NCBI GenBank assembly: GCA_024704765.1
Contig: JAKMXF010000055.1
Span: forward strand, 449,630 to 513,629
Direction of reading: 5' to 3'
Length of the DNA stretch: 64,000 nucleotides
Source of the DNA: Oopsacas minuta
Lineage: Eukaryota > Porifera > Hexactinellida > Lyssacinosida > Leucopsacidae
Part shown: positions 36,211-49,221 of the stretch, piece after piece
Layout of the letters: every line of letters starts with the position of its first letter
How positions within the stretch are numbered: position 1 is the first letter of the stretch
Notes under the pieces: generated by a model
Database searches by the model: none
The model's input: the letters and a program-made list of their open reading frames with translations, nothing else
Told to the model about the DNA's origin: nothing
Translations under genes and position numbers: made by a program

Positions 36211-38582
36211 CAGGGAATGGCAACCTCTTGAGCCTGCGGGCCAGTTTGAGTCTTTCAGTGCATTGCGTGGGCCAAGCGATCACCATTCTCTGATCTTATT
36301 CGAAATTTATCAATTGTCGAATTGGTAATTATAACTAAATATGTTAGAATTGTCTTTAATAATGGAAGAAAACTAGAATAAGTGAATTATTAATGCAATT
36401 TTTGATGCTGTCCGTCCTTTGACAGTCTTATTACATCAGGTGATATTGTAGAAGTTGATAATCGCATTACATTTTCCAAATGGTCGTCCTTTAATCTCGT
36501 TCTTAGCTTGTTTTTTTCATATTTCATTCTTGAGAAAAGTTGCTCGCAAACATAAGTACTACCAAAAAGTACTGCAATTGTCTTGGCATGCTTCCTCAGT
36601 ACTGGAAATTTGTCATTTGTCAAGTACTTCTGATAGAATTCCACAAGAGAAAGATCCCGGTACCTTGACTTAAACTCAACAGAATTTTGAAGCTCGATTA
36701 GCTCCAATTGCATCTCTTCTGGGGCCTCAATATAATTGACACCAAATGGACTAGCGAAATAACTGAACTCTCTTTGATACTTCTCTACGTCAGCAAACCG
36801 GATATCAAATTGTACGCTTAGATCAGATATAAAAGTAGAATAGTAAGTATATCAATTGGCTGATTTGCATTAAGACTAGGAAAATGTGCACAATTCTGCT
36901 GATTCAATTGAAACTCCCACAATCGCAACTTAGCTTGAAATGCACATACATGTTCATAAAGGACGTTAACTAACTGGTTTTTTCCCTGTAGTTTCAAATT
37001 CAAACTGTTCAAGTGATTGGTAATATCCACAAGAAAAGCAAAATCTGACAACCATTTTGAATCACTAAATTCAGGAACTTCCAAACCCTTTCTCTAACGA
37101 ATGTCGTCAATTCATTTCTCAGCTGATACACTCTCTCTAGCATAGCACCTCTGCTTAACCAGCGAACTTCGCAATAATATAATAAATCACCGTATTGAGA
37201 ATCTATCTCTTCTATCAGTTATTGAAATTGACGATGATTCAACCCCCTTGAGCGTACAAAGTTTACAGTCTTAACAACCACTCGCATGACTTCTTGCATC
37301 CTCAAAGATTTTGCATATAGGACTTCAAGATGCATTATGTAGTGTGTCCGTACTAAATTTCGCTCGAATCCAACATTTCTCATCTCTTTTTCAATTAATG
37401 AAACAGCTCCGTTCACGGTACCGGTCATTGCTGGGGCACCATCTGTTGCCATTCCACAAAGATCATCTAATTTTAGACCAAAGTCATCTATAACACTTTT
37501 GACTGCATTAAAAATATTTAGACCAGTTGTAGTATCCCTAAGTGGAACCAAGCTTGCAAACTCTTCAGTGATATCAAAGTGGGCATTAATCCCTCTTATA
37601 AAAACAGCAACTTGAGCAGTATCCTTGAGATCAGTACTCTCATCCAAAGCAATGGCGAAAAATTCAAATTGGCGTGTAAGTTCTTTTAATGATAGTTTGA
37701 CGTCAGCAGATAAATCTTCAATTCTACGTGTGACAGTTCGTGCAGAAAGACTGATGTTAGCGACAGGCTTTTTTCTCAGGGCAAACAAAGTCAACCGCAG
37801 TTAGAAGACATTCTTTCACAAATTATCCATCAGTAAACGGTTTCATTTTTCTGCCAATGATTTCACTGATAGCGAAACTTGCACAAGTACTCTTTGCGGA
37901 TTCGGTATCTTGCTTTGTGAAAATATCTTGTTGTTTACACAGGGATCCTCGTAGAGAATTAATCTTTACTTTTCGCTCTTCTCCAATAATTGAATAAAAT
38001 TTCTCCGAGTGCTTTGTTGTGTAATTTCGCTTTAGATTACACTCTTTTACAAGAGCCACAGTTGCATTACATAGTAAACATAAAGGCTTATCTCCAAACA
38101 TAATAAAAAAGTATTGTTCAGTCCAACTTTCCGTGAATGTTCGATTTCCCGATCTACTTTTCTTCTCTTATTTGATGCCATACGTAAATAAATCTGAACA
38201 ACAAAATCACTCGAAAAATGCTAAACTTAAAGATAAGTGAAGTTAATGAAAAATTGAAAAATACTTACTATAATGCTTTTGAAATCAAGGACTGTTTACA
38301 AACAATGATAAGTGAACAAATAGCAGCCTTGAAAAGACGTAATAATCTTATTTATTCAATTATATTATTGACAGGTTGTAACTTGTAAGGTGCTAAAGAA
38401 ATACATTGCGCATGCACAATCACCACTATTCATTGAACGATGTATTGAACCATGCATTCACCGTCAAGGATTATCTTAGAAAAATAATATTCTAAAATTT
38501 TTGCTTCCAATTGATGAACAAATTGGAGATCACAATATGGATGCTAAGGAGAGTGCCGCGGGCCGGAGATTGCCAACCGCTG
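36211..38582 (-). mobile_element. hAT element (ZBED/GTF2IRD2-like), complete
   Basis: 2372 bp. Left end cagggaatggcaacctcttg and reverse-complemented right end cagcggttggcaatctccgg are imperfect terminal inverted repeats with the gcgggcc-type continuation common in this group. The flanks gtctggcc (left) and gtctaggcc (right) are a slightly damaged duplication of about 8 bp, as expected for hAT. The host transposase reading (VMVW / YDGLSELHFVP) rejoins across it. Confidence 0.88.
36390..38181 (-). pseudogene. hAT transposase, degenerate
   Basis: Start at ATG 38181 (MASNKRRKVDREIEHSRKVG). A frameshift leads into the zinc-finger segment PLCLLCNATVALVKECNLKR...HSEKF, typical of ZBED-like hAT proteins. 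The core 37219-37790 contains FFAIALDESTDLKDTAQVAV (first Asp region), GMATDGAPAMTGTVNGAVSL (second Asp) and, beyond a stop, CEVRWLSRGAMLERVYQLR. The C-terminal dimerisation region at 36390-36713 reads STYVCEQLFSRMKYEKNKLR with a following DDHLENVMRL. Damage includes a TAA at 37820-37840 (FTDG-stop-FVKE), a frameshift in an A-run near 37770, and further breaks at 36.7-37.2 kb. Confidence 0.88.
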
Positions 38583-39151
38583 GTCTAGGCCATTATGAGC
38601 TACGATGGCCTCTCAGAATTACATTTCGTTCCTCCTAAACAGACTGTAAACTCTCAATATTATGTAGAAGAGATAGTGAAGAAATCTTGTCGACTTGCGG
38701 TGGGTCGTTCAAAACGGCAGGCAGCATTCTGACCAGGAAATTACTACCTAACATGTCCCGGGCCATATTTATGCAAGACAGAGCACCAGTACACACTGCC
38801 AGTCGCACACAGAATTGGTGCAAAAACAACATGCCCACTTTCTGGGCCAAAGGGGAATTGCCTGGCAATTCACCGGATTTAAATCCGATAGAATATCTAT
38901 GGAGTATTTTGTAAGAGAAGCTGAATCAGATGAACCGTCAACCAACCTCAATCAGTTAGCAGAAAATCTCAAAAGTGGCTGAGGGACATTAATCTATTAA
39001 TCTTGGAAAAATTAGTTGCTGGAATGCCAGCACGTATTGATAAATGTACACAATTGAAAGGAGGATATATTGGAAAATAAATGTCTTTCTCAATTAATGG
39101 CAATAATAACATAAGATGAAAGATACGACAGTAATTATGGGACACCCTGTA

Positions 39152-41410
39152 TATTGAATATTTCACTCTTGGACACAATTTCATGGAAGATAATCAAGGG
39201 GATGAGTTTAGATATAGGAACTTACACTTTTTAGAATTGTATGAAAGAGATTTAGCGATACATTATTGGGGTGATCAGTTAACCATACGTCATAGAGATC
39301 AGATAATAGACGAATACATGAAGTTATATTCACATCAAAGAGTCGTCGTGTCATCATATCGTCTGAATTATCGATTGAATCCTTAGCATACTTTGCTGAG
39401 TGAGACGAACGTTGTTTAAGAAGTGGAGGTCTGAGAAACTATATAGAGATTAATAATAATATTGTTACAAATTTTGCAAACAAAAAAGTCCAGAACCAAA
39501 AAATTTTGGAAATAGTAAATAAACAGTAAACGATCGAATTTCACAAAATTAAGCAGACAAAGAACCAGAATAAAAACAGAAAAAACTAAGGGTAATTCCT
39601 TATCAAATCATCCAATGATTCCACCAACCATCTCAGATTTGTCTGGAAATTTGCACACAGAGAGTCCCTTACTAGTATATAGAAACGTGCAAGTTACAAC
39701 TCATTCCATCAATTATTCTGTGGGAAAATCAATATTACATTTTCGAATTTGGTCCAAAAAATTGCAAACCAAACATCATTCAAATTGTCCTCTTTACCAA
39801 TGTTCTAATATCTCTGTTTTCAAGGTTTAAGGTATCTGAAAGGTAATAATTAGATAAAACATCGTAGGGCGCGATGTAATCATTCTCAAACTGATTTGGG
39901 AGAATGTGCCTAGACAGAATGTTGAGTTAAACTTGGTGAAGGCTCACTTTTACGAAATGTTGCATCCGCCGTAAGGATTGGTAAGGAATGGATATAACTT
40001 ATCATGAATTTTGAAATAGGGAATATCTCAGTATGACCAAAATTTGAACTTCTTCCAATTACTCCATATCAGTTATATATGATGACGTCGCAATGACCCC
40101 TCAGTTTTGTGACAGAATATGAAATATAATGAGCATAAAGATATTATTCTAGTATTTATGTACTAAGACGATTAGCCCTTCGCTGCTCCTGTTGTTACTT
40201 AAACAAATTTCAAAATACCAGGACAATTTTAGAGATTGAGTTAAAACTCGTCATTTTCGGAAGTATTTTCCCCATTTTAGTTAGAATTATGGGGATTTTA
40301 ATAAATTGCGGAACAATAGCCTATTTGGGAGCCTAATGTTATATTTATTGCCTCTAAATGTAGACGTTTAATTATTTCAATTTACACCACAACACACGAA
40401 ACACAATATTCAATCAAACCACAATTGGCTTTGGCAGATATGTCAAATATAATGAAAAATTGACGAATTATTTTGATGCTGTAAAAGTGCATTTTTAATC
40501 GTACATATTTGATGGTAAAGCTCTAATTCATTTGAAATCATTGGAAGAAACCTTGATTTCCTATCTGTGACTGGTGTGATTCATAAAACAAACATAATTA
40601 TAAGATTCTATTGGAGATTTCATAACAATAGTGTGGTAAGAATAAATACTTAATGATCTCATTTGTCATAACTATTTGCTTTGTAGGAATCTATTATTCC
40701 CCTGCCCACCCGCAGTTACGCAACTGACGATAACCAGGTCAGGATACAGGCGGTATTTCACACTGACTCCATTTCATTAGCCTATTTTGGGTCAACTCCT
40801 TTGACCCAAAACAGCCATTCAGTTGAAGAAGAATTCAATACAATGTGCCAACAATGGATAAAGTGAAAGATGATATTTGCTCAGGCAGGGAGTTATAGAA
40901 GTCATTCGGAGGATGGATGAAACGGTCATGCTCTCAAAGTATTCGCATTAATCAGTAATTTAGCGCTAGATTATAGTGAAAGATACTTGATTTCTACGCT
41001 TATGAATATAATTCAGTAAAGATCATACTTCTAAAGTAACATCTTGAGCAGGATAGATACCTCCATGCGCTCATCTGAAGGTTTTTATCTTGAAATCATA
41101 GGTATCTCGGCACAACATCTGATGTAAATAAGTATTTTGGGGATAAACACGAACGTTCGCAAATCGCCATATCACTTAGAGATTGTTGAATACAGTAGGG
41201 AATAGGGAAAGAAATCTCAGATAATGTTCCACAATCTTAACGATAACGTCATAAATTTGCATATTTGTGAACTAGGGTGTCCCAAAATTTAATTTATTGA
41301 AACTTCATGGGAATCCCTTTGAAACATTTGTCAAAATGGTTTAAGGAAAGGTTTATGATATAAATATTGTGAGTATGGGTCACGGTAATGAAATAATAAT
41401 TCAAATTTAT
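39152..41410. other. Non-coding stretch, nothing recognised
   Basis: About 2.3 kb without recognisable domains. Frames at 39183-39386 and 39615-39830 show no motifs or clear exon borders. Confidence 0.45.
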
Positions 41411-41412
41411 TA

Positions 41413-42741
41413 CCAGGGCGTTCAATAAGTCTTGCGGGTCATGATATATCTTAGGAATTAGCCAAGTATGTATCTAACTTTCATATATTATAAGCCCATA
41501 TAGTTAAACTCAATATACTGAAAGTTTCAAGCTTATTCAATACAAATTATGAATTTTTGAGATAGTTACGGGTAGTCAATTTATACCCACTGTTGAATTT
41601 ATGGCTTCAATGGATGATAATTTCAACCTCAAATGGCGAGCTTACATAGAGTTTCGCACAATACTCAAGACCCAGCCCGTCCAGATCTTCAGTGAGTTAC
41701 AGGAGATACTGTGCGTGAATTGCCCTTCCAGATCTACTGTAGAGCGATGGGTTGCCAGTTTTAGATCTGGCGGTGCTGATGTCACAGATTTTCCTCCATC
41801 TGGAAGACTTGCATCCGGCACTAATTCAGAGAATATCGTACTCATTGAAAGTATGGCCATGGAAGACAAGTGCATTACTGTAAATCAGTTAGAACAAAGT
41901 ATGGAGATTTCATCGGGAGCTATTCATACAATTCTGACGACTGAGCTTGGCTACCGATCGATTTGTGGTAAATGGGTACCACATATGCTCAGTGAGAATC
42001 AAAGGTTGGCACGACTGAATATTGCCAAGAAACTCTTGGAAACTTATGAGAACTGCGATTCTAGACGCCTAACAGAGATTATGACTGGTGGCAAGACGTG
42101 GGTGTACTATTCAACACCATATAGCAAATATAAGAAGCGCTCATGGGTGAGGGACGACGAACAACCGGCAAAAATTCCTAGGCCCGACTGCAAAAAACCT
42201 AAGATTATGTATACCATCTTCTTCAGTAGTCATGAAATTGTTTTGCAATTACCTTGTGAGAGTGGCAAGGCTGTTACTGCTACTTTCTTTACGGAGCAAG
42301 TGCTTCCAAATTTGATAAAAAATATAGAAAAGTACCACCCAAAAACCAGAACTCGAGGAATGAAGATTTTAATTGCTAACACCAGTTCACATAAAGCTAA
42401 GCTTACCAAAAGTTCTTGGATGTAGAATGGTTAGAATTACTTCCCCATCCACCACACTCACCAAACCTAGTTGTGTGTGATTTTTGGCTATTCCCCAAGC
42501 TTAAAATCTACCTTCAAGGCAAAGATTTTAACAAATTACAAGCACTCTGAACGGGCCTGTACCAGTACTTCAAATCCGTCCCGAAGAAGAGAACAGAAAT
42601 GTGTTTCATAAGTTGGCGGAAAGGTTAAAACTTTGTGTATCTGCAGGAGGGGATTACTTTGAATCAACAATATAGTGAATTAGTGTATATAGTGTTTGTA
42701 TTATATTCTATGATATCACCCACAAGACTCATTGAACGCCT
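41413..42741 (+). mobile_element. Mariner element, copy 2 of a near-identical inverted pair
   Basis: 1329 bp, flanked by TA at 41411-41412 and 42742-42743. Ends are ccagggcgttcaataagtct and, reverse-complemented, aggcgttcaatgagtcttgt. The internal sequence is nearly identical to 28711-29936 in reverse orientation. Differences seen by eye include one amino-acid change (Ala for Val in ESMAMEDK), a G/T near 42430, a C/T near 42473 and a T/C in the right end repeat. Confidence 0.9.
41601..42675 (+). pseudogene. Mariner transposase, dead, copy 2
   Basis: Same 274-codon frame as copy 1 from ATG 41601, the same frameshift after KLTKSSWM, and the same lost catalytic residues (TGGKTW, ILIANTSSH). The tail GGDYFESTI ends at 42675. 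Because both copies share the same inactivating changes, the duplication happened after the element was already dead. Confidence 0.9.
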
Positions 42742-42743
42742 TA

Positions 42744-45198
42744 GTAGTAGTACAAACGTCATATTGAAGCAGTCTACATTAGTTGATAAACGGTTAAAAT
42801 GCAATTCCTTGGCATGTATATTCGATTTGCAATCCAATGATACTGATCTACAACCCAAATCTGTTATTTGGAATGGACAATATATAAACCTGGATCCTTA
42901 AGAATACAGCGAAAATCATTTGAGACTCTCTGAATGACTTGCAAACAGTTTTATAGTAGGGGCTAAAGTCGATTTTCGCCAAATATGTATTTCAGATACG
43001 AAGTGGCGCATACATACTTGGTGCCATAAGTGTCATAAATATGAACATGCTAATAGGTCAACAAGATTTGCTCGAAATATTCGAAATATTCATACTGGAG
43101 TAAAACATACCCCGTAGAATTCAAACATGCGATAAGAATTGCTCCATCTCATAAAATTTAGTGAAATTACGAATTGAAAATATTTAATTAACTCATTATT
43201 TACATAATTCATGAGTAAAGTGTGGCAAGAAAATAACTACTTAGAATAATAGTCATAGATTTAGTCATGACAATGTCAACCAACATAGTCAAAAAAGTTG
43301 TTCCAGGTATATTATCATATGCATATTCAAATATACGCTGCAATTCCAGGATTATCAATAGTATATTATTGTATGCAAGTACTCGTTTAGATGCATGCAT
43401 ATTTCTAATTAAGAACACATTTCAATTCAAATTCAGGTGTATTATATTTGTACTCATCAAGAAACTTGACTGTACACCAGATCAAAAAGTAGGGCGGGTG
43501 TGCATAACATCATATTTGCCCAACCAGACACTAGAGCTTAGTTACGGATTGGCTCAAAATTAATAGGAATAAAATACAATAATAGAAAGAGATAATATGA
43601 GCTCAGCTATAATAGAGTGCAGAATTTGCCAGTATCTATGTTATAATGCAATGTATACTCAATTTCCCAATAACTATATAATATACAATAGGTATGCGAA
43701 GATTATAATAATTGAATATAGTCAGGGCTGTTAACAGAGATAGAGTGACAGTCAAGTAAAACCGCAAATTTTGGTGGAAAGTTACAGTTTGGTATGCTTG
43801 AACTTTAGAGTAGGGGAGCCGCTTTGGAATCAATCTAAATTGATAAAATATATATAACTGATCCAGTCTGAATGGGAACGGATGCTGGTCGATATCCGTA
43901 ATCAGTGAAATATGTCACGTCGTTTCAGTGGGCACTAGAATATATTTGGGAGTATTTTTCTCCCATCAACGCAAGAACATCTCAGGAATGTAGAAACATT
44001 CCATTCTATAATTTTGTCTTAAGCGTATCGAGTGACACCTTGTCGGCTGTTGCTAGTCTAGTTGAGTATAATTATGCACATATCTATCCGTCAAACTGTT
44101 CTATGTACGATTTTACTCCATCGAATTCGGCGCTCGCACCATTTTATTGGTATTGATTACATATTTGAAATAAATAGACAATGTTAATAACAGTTATGAT
44201 AACATATCGTATATATATATACATTGATTCTTTAATCATAAGGTGTAGATCTTGCTAACTGACCCATGTAAAGTCTGATCATCTTCTTATTAGCCATAAA
44301 TTAGACAATTAATGATAAAGAATTTTCCCATAGAATTTATTCGATGACTTAGATATTACTATTTTGCCGTAATAATAGAGGGATTATTCCAAGGAAGGCA
44401 TGAAATGAATTAATTGTTAATATCTACAGATGGATGCTAAATATCGTATGCGATATTCCACAAAATACTTGATTATGATACCACCAAACTTAGATCAATA
44501 CAGATACAAGTGGCCGAGATTTAAGTAAATTGACATAAATATATGATCAAAGTACCTTAAACAATATAGACACTCAGAATTACGCAAATATCTCTGCAAA
44601 TAGTAGAGTCTATTGCGAGAAAAATGTCCGATTAATGGAGAACTAGTCCGGTTCGAATCCTGAATAAATTACAAAAGAGGACAAAAGAGAAAATAGACTG
44701 GCCTATGAAAAACGGATGTAACATGCACAAGTACTATGATATAATATCGAGAAAATTGTGACTTGAAAATGCATCACAAATGTATCTTATGAATTAAGCT
44801 TAATGGAGATCTCGTTTGCATGGGGATAAACGATTTTCTACACAGAGTGAAATCGGTTGATTGTTCCATACTATTACACGTATTTGTTTGTGGAGACAAA
44901 AATGACTTCTTACGGTATAGAATAACCTAAATCTCAATGCAAACGACTTTTCATCTCAAGAATAACCAAAGGATGTAGGGTAGATAAACTATTCAATTAT
45001 CAATTTTCGTGAAAATTTAGCATAGTAACGGGAGAGCTAACAAGATATACACCATTCGGTAAATTAATCAATAAATTGGTAGAAAGAATTTGCAAAACTG
45101 ATAATTACTATATATCTTTCCAAAATGAAATAATTATCAAGAGAATAGAGGGACTTGGGAGGTCGAACCTCTTAAATCGTATTTGACGAACATTTGGA
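42744..45198. other. Non-coding stretch, nothing recognised
   Basis: Frames up to 98 codons (43267-43563) have no recognisable motif. A tRNA-like B-box at 44650-44660 was examined and rejected. Confidence 0.4.
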
Positions 45199-45199
45199 G

Positions 45200-46400
45200 C
45201 AGGGGTTTTCAACCTTTTAACTTTACAACCCCCTTATCGATGTGGGAAATATTCATGACCCCCATAATAACGCTAAGAATGTTTTTATCAGAGCTTATAC
45301 TTAATATGACATAAATCATGAATACAAAATTATGAATGGAATTTGTCATTTTATCCTTAATGTGAAGGTTTGAACAGTTGTTTTTTCAACAAGTTGAGGA
45401 ATTCATATCTCAGTTTTAGAATGACAGCATCTAAGATCATGTTCAACATCCAATCAATTTCGGTTCTTTGTTTGAATTGTTAATAGCCTGGAGAAACCTA
45501 TTTTACATTAGTAGGTAGAAGGTGGTAGTAGTGCCTTAATTGCGATTAGTGATACTTATCGATAAGTGCGTGATATGGAACACCAAAAGTGGGACATTCA
45601 TCATTGAAAATGTGGCCTTTGCTCATGAGCCATTAATTAATTTACAAACTCCTTGGGCATCATCTTGAACATTTGAAATGCAAATACCACTTTTGAAAAA
45701 GGGTTTCGAACTCAATTAAATTCTGATTTCCTAATTTCTGAGAAACATCGCTTAAATTCATTCTTCATAACTTAGAAGTGTAAAATAATAACATCTCTCA
45801 ACCCATCAGGTAATCGATAATCATGGATTTCAGTTAAATTCGTGATCCTACAAAACATGGCCATTCTTCCATCTCGAACTTCAGTATGAACAGGTCAAGC
45901 ATACTTTGGGAGCAGTTAGCTTCTCCACATAATCAATGTAAACTTCTTTTCCTTGTAATGAAATGTTGAGGATATTAGACGTATGATATATGCCAAATTA
46001 GAGAGGGTCAGAAGTCAAGAATTATTATAAAATAGTGTTACCCAGTTTTAAGCATTTTTGAAGTTGAAATACTCTTGAACTTGCACATGTATATCAAGAA
46101 GACGCTTAAGTATATTCCCCTCCGAAAAGCAACGAATTCATGTGTACAAAGAGTTTTGTGGTTGCATCCATATCAAGACTTAGATTTTTGGAAAGCAGAG
46201 TATTAAGAGCAATTGATATAATGTAATGTACAATTTTGATGGAAACTTGAAAAACACATTTTGTGCATCTGGCAAAGTATTTGATGCCGATGCTTTTCCA
46301 CAAATCAGACCATAATTTCCAGTTACATACGGTGCTCAAGAATTTTCCTGTGTTGGTAGGGGAATATTCCACATTATATTCTAATGACAACTCAAACAAC
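45200..46400 (-). mobile_element. hAT element relic
   Basis: Begins with a typical hAT end, caggggttttcaacctttta, followed by acaacccccttat and atgacccccat. Reading the minus strand from about 46400 down gives ARCTKCVFQVSIKIVHYIIS, LSKNLSLDMDATTKLFVHMN (where hAT has the LLxHTxVRWLSRG segment), then FLTSDPLWFGIYHTSNILNI and SLQGKEVYIDYVEKLTAPKV, and EIDWMLNMILDAVILKLRYE nearer the end. The order fits the second half of a hAT transposase. It is heavily decayed. The opposite end and the target duplication were not found. Confidence 0.55.
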
Positions 46401-47907
46401 GTGGAATCCTTCAGTGATTACAAATATCAAAACAAAAATTCTTTTGGATTCAAACTAGATGAGTTATATGAATTTAATTAGCCTCAAAATGTGTCCAAGT
46501 GCCACATAAAACTGCGTGTGCATAACACGTCTGGACTACGTCGGGATGGTGCCCTATTTTAAAGTTCAATCACATCGCCTTGCAACTTTGTACAAAATTG
46601 GAGGTATTAGCCGAGTTGTTTTCGCTAACAGTCCTCAATATATCGATAAATATTCGTAGGTACTAAAGTGATTACAAAATTTCCATCGCTAATTGAAGGA
46701 TAGATGGCATAAAATAGTATTTAATTAAATTATAGTCCGAATAGGCCTGGCATAATGTGAAGTCAAGTCAAGTATTGGTAACATCAATTGGATTATTTAT
46801 ACCAACGAATCCATATTTTACCAATAGTCTTCGAGTTTTACCAAATGGTAAAAAAATTGGAAGTATATAATTCTATCTATGGGCCAAAAGGCCATCCAAC
46901 TCTGCCATTTATTGGATCAAAATTGACATGAGAGCAACTTCATTCCATCCTAAACTATAGTATATATATAGTTAATCGGAAGACATAGTCTCAGTCAACA
47001 GCAATGTAATCACATACGTACGTACTTCACATATGCTAAATTCTAAGTAAAACTGAAGATCTTTTTCAACCATAATCTAATGCTAAAATTGTATAATCTT
47101 CTAATAGTTGTTGTTTCATATGGAGATTGGGGTGTCACATTATACATTACCACAAGTATTGGTGAAGGGCTGAACTGGACTAGAGCTGACCTCTATATAT
47201 ATTATTTCATATAGAAATATTTGCGACAACCTGAATTGTTAAATATCCAGCATAATCCATAGATCTCTCAATGTTTCTTCTAAACATATTTACTCTCTCA
47301 AAGTTATGTTTGAACAACAAAGAAGTCCTAAAGGGAAAATGAAATATTCTCAATAAAAACCAAGTGGTAACTATACATTTCAAATGAGTCATCTAAAATC
47401 AGTCACAACAACTATATAATGGCAAGATTACTATTAGTATTCAAGAGTATGTTGAGAGTTTTTCCATCAGTATTTCCCCAAATGGGTATGCCAGAATGGT
47501 ACTTGCCAAAGTATACTATTTGTAATGTAATTAGTAAATAACAAAATGTCTATATTTCAAGAGTGTAATAAAAGAATAAATAATCATATTTGAAATTCAT
47601 TAGATATTTCTAATTCACAGAGTATATAGGTGTGATAGACAGTAGGGCTTGGAATGAATTTGTGAATAACATTTTTGGAGCCAAACATATTGATTCCATA
47701 AATTTTTCGATAAGCAGGTGTTCTTTCATAGGGTTGCTAAACTGGGAATTGTTGGTGGCCGTCAAGTATCTTGAAAATATATTATCCCCAAGTGATCAGT
47801 TTTTGCATAGTGAGCTTCTACACTTAAGTTGAAATTATGTAAAATGCTGAATGTTTCTAGGTAGTAACAATTTTCTGCTAAACTATATAAAATGTACGAC
47901 TATACTT
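46401..47907. other. Non-coding stretch, nothing recognised
   Basis: May hold the lost 5' part of the hAT relic. Short frames at 47207-47392 and 47632-47832 have no motifs. Confidence 0.4.
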
Positions 47908-47909
47908 TA

Positions 47910-49219
47910 CAGGGTGACAATAAAGTTCTGTTACATTCGAATTTGCGAATAACTCCGAAACTATACAATAGATATCGTTCAAATTTCTCTTGAATATTAG
48001 TTATATAGTACCCGAATCATTCTACAAAATATTATCAATATAGCCGCCCTTATTCTTAACAACGGAATGTATTCGTGTCCTAAATTTTAGGACTGCGGCT
48101 CGCAGGTCTTCTTGTGGCATGTTATTCCATTCTCTGGTAATGCGTTCAGTAGCGAAGCCAAACTTTTATGGGGTTTAGCACAGCCCTCTTCTCTAAATTA
48201 CCCCACACAGAATAATCCAGCGGATTGAGGTCCGGGCTGGAACGTTGTCATTCCATCTTTGACAAAAACTTGTATTTTGCCCCCTGAGCCAGGACTGAGT
48301 CGCATTTGAAGCATGCGCTGGAGCTGAGTACTTTTGGAATATCCATTCCTGGTTTTTGAATAGGTAACGACCTGCATCTTTGACTTCCGGCTCGAGTATT
48401 AGCTTCCTGTACGTTTCTGAGTTTATTTTTACTCCTTTCGAGATAAAATCAGATTTGTCCTTGAATTGGCCGTCACTCCTCCCCAAACCATAACAGATTG
48501 AAGTTTCTGGACTCGATCAACAAATTTAACTTCTTCAGGGATGTCTTTAGCAGCAGTAGATAAAATCCTGTCATTTTGATGGTTCGTGGGCTCCTCTACA
48601 ATGAAGAGCTTTTTATCTGAAAAAAGAATTCTTCCAAAATCTTGGGTTCCGCGCCGCCGAAGGAGCCCCTTGCATCTTTCGAGTCTCTTTTGACGAATTG
48701 ATGGTGTCAGATGATGTACCGTCTTTCTTTTGAGAGATTTTACTCCCAAGTCCTGATGTACGAGTTTTCTAAGCGATTCACGGTTAATTTCCAATTCCTT
48801 GGCCATTTTTCGCATCGAGCGTCTGGAATTTCGCGCAACTCGACTTCTCACTGCCTTCCTGAGTCGGATGGATCTCGCAGTGGGTGGTCTGCCTGAACGA
48901 GCCTTGTCAGTTATGCCACTAGTCACTTTGTATCGTTCTATGGTTCGATACACCAGCATTCTATTCACTTTCTCATGTTTCAGCTTCTTCAAAATTTCAG
49001 TTGGCGTATTACCCGACTAATAGTGAGCGATGATTTTAGACCTTGCATCTACCATGATGTAAGAAAAATGTACTGGATGCTAAACAGTACCAAATGCTAT
49101 TGTAACTCGACTATACTCAAGTAAAGTTAACGAAAAAAGACTAGTGATTAGGGTTGCACTGTAAACATAGTAATTAGCGACTGTACAATCAATGTAACAG
49201 AACTTAATTGTCACCCAGT
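47910..49219 (-). mobile_element. DD37D (maT-like) element, both ends present
   Basis: 1310 bp with inverted ends cagggtgacaataaagttct and, reverse-complemented, ctgggtgacaattaagttct. TA duplications are at 47908-47909 and 49220-49221. It is the same family as the elements at 1611 and 25694. Confidence 0.92.
48022..49055 (-). pseudogene. DD37D transposase, degenerate
   Basis: ATG 49055 (MVDARSKIIAHY) is followed by an early TAG, then a 187-codon open stretch: TPTEILKKLKHEKVNRMLVY, KARSGRPPTARS (hinge), MRKMAKELEINRESLRKLVH, ILFSDKKLFIVEE (first Asp, the following Glu changed to Lys) and QSVMVWGGVTANSRT. A frameshift near 48430 leads to ISKGVKINSETYRKLILEPE and IFQKYSAPAHASNATQSWL, where the second Asp is Tyr. 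A further shift leads to SSPDLNPLDYSVWG (third Asp) and the tail NKGGYIDNIL ending at 48022. At the codon where its two relatives have TAA, this copy has GAA (Glu, KDIPEEVKF). Confidence 0.88.
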
Positions 49220-49221
49220 AT

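Larger units (their letters stand above)
35634..39080 (+). pseudogene. DD37E transposase, split by a hAT insertion
   Basis: Starts at ATG 35634 (MNAKNSSETLRNRAAGMING) with a helix-turn-helix and the hinge VGAGRPKT. It continues KGYGISKSTVHRYLKETFGA and NLDEWKRVLWSDGSRYELF (first Asp) to STKVMVW at 36207. The hAT element interrupts here. From 38583 it reads YDGLSELHFVPPKQTVNSQYY, RKLLPNMSRAIFMQDRAPVH (second Asp) and NSPDLNPIEYLWSIL. There are 37 residues between the second Asp and the Glu of PIE, hence DD37E. The tail LKGGYIGK ends at 39080. Stops and frameshifts occur in both parts. Confidence 0.83.
33143..39149 (+). mobile_element. DD37E Tc1/mariner element with nested insertions
   Basis: The left end cagggtgtcccataacacag follows TA (33141-33142). 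The right end, reverse-complemented cagggtgtcccataattact, precedes TA (39150-39151). The two share a perfect 15-bp terminus. The transposase N-terminal part lies at 35634-36210 and its C-terminal part at 38583-39080. Between them sits a complete hAT element. Between the left end and the start codon lies a family X pseudogene. Without inserts the element would be in the usual 1.3-1.5 kb range. The assignment of the left end is less certain than that of the right. Confidence 0.65.

Noticed and set aside
44641-44670. tRNA B-box-like ggttcgaatcc
   Set aside because: The five-base T-stem around it does not pair, no A-box was found at the right distance upstream, and the acceptor ends do not match.
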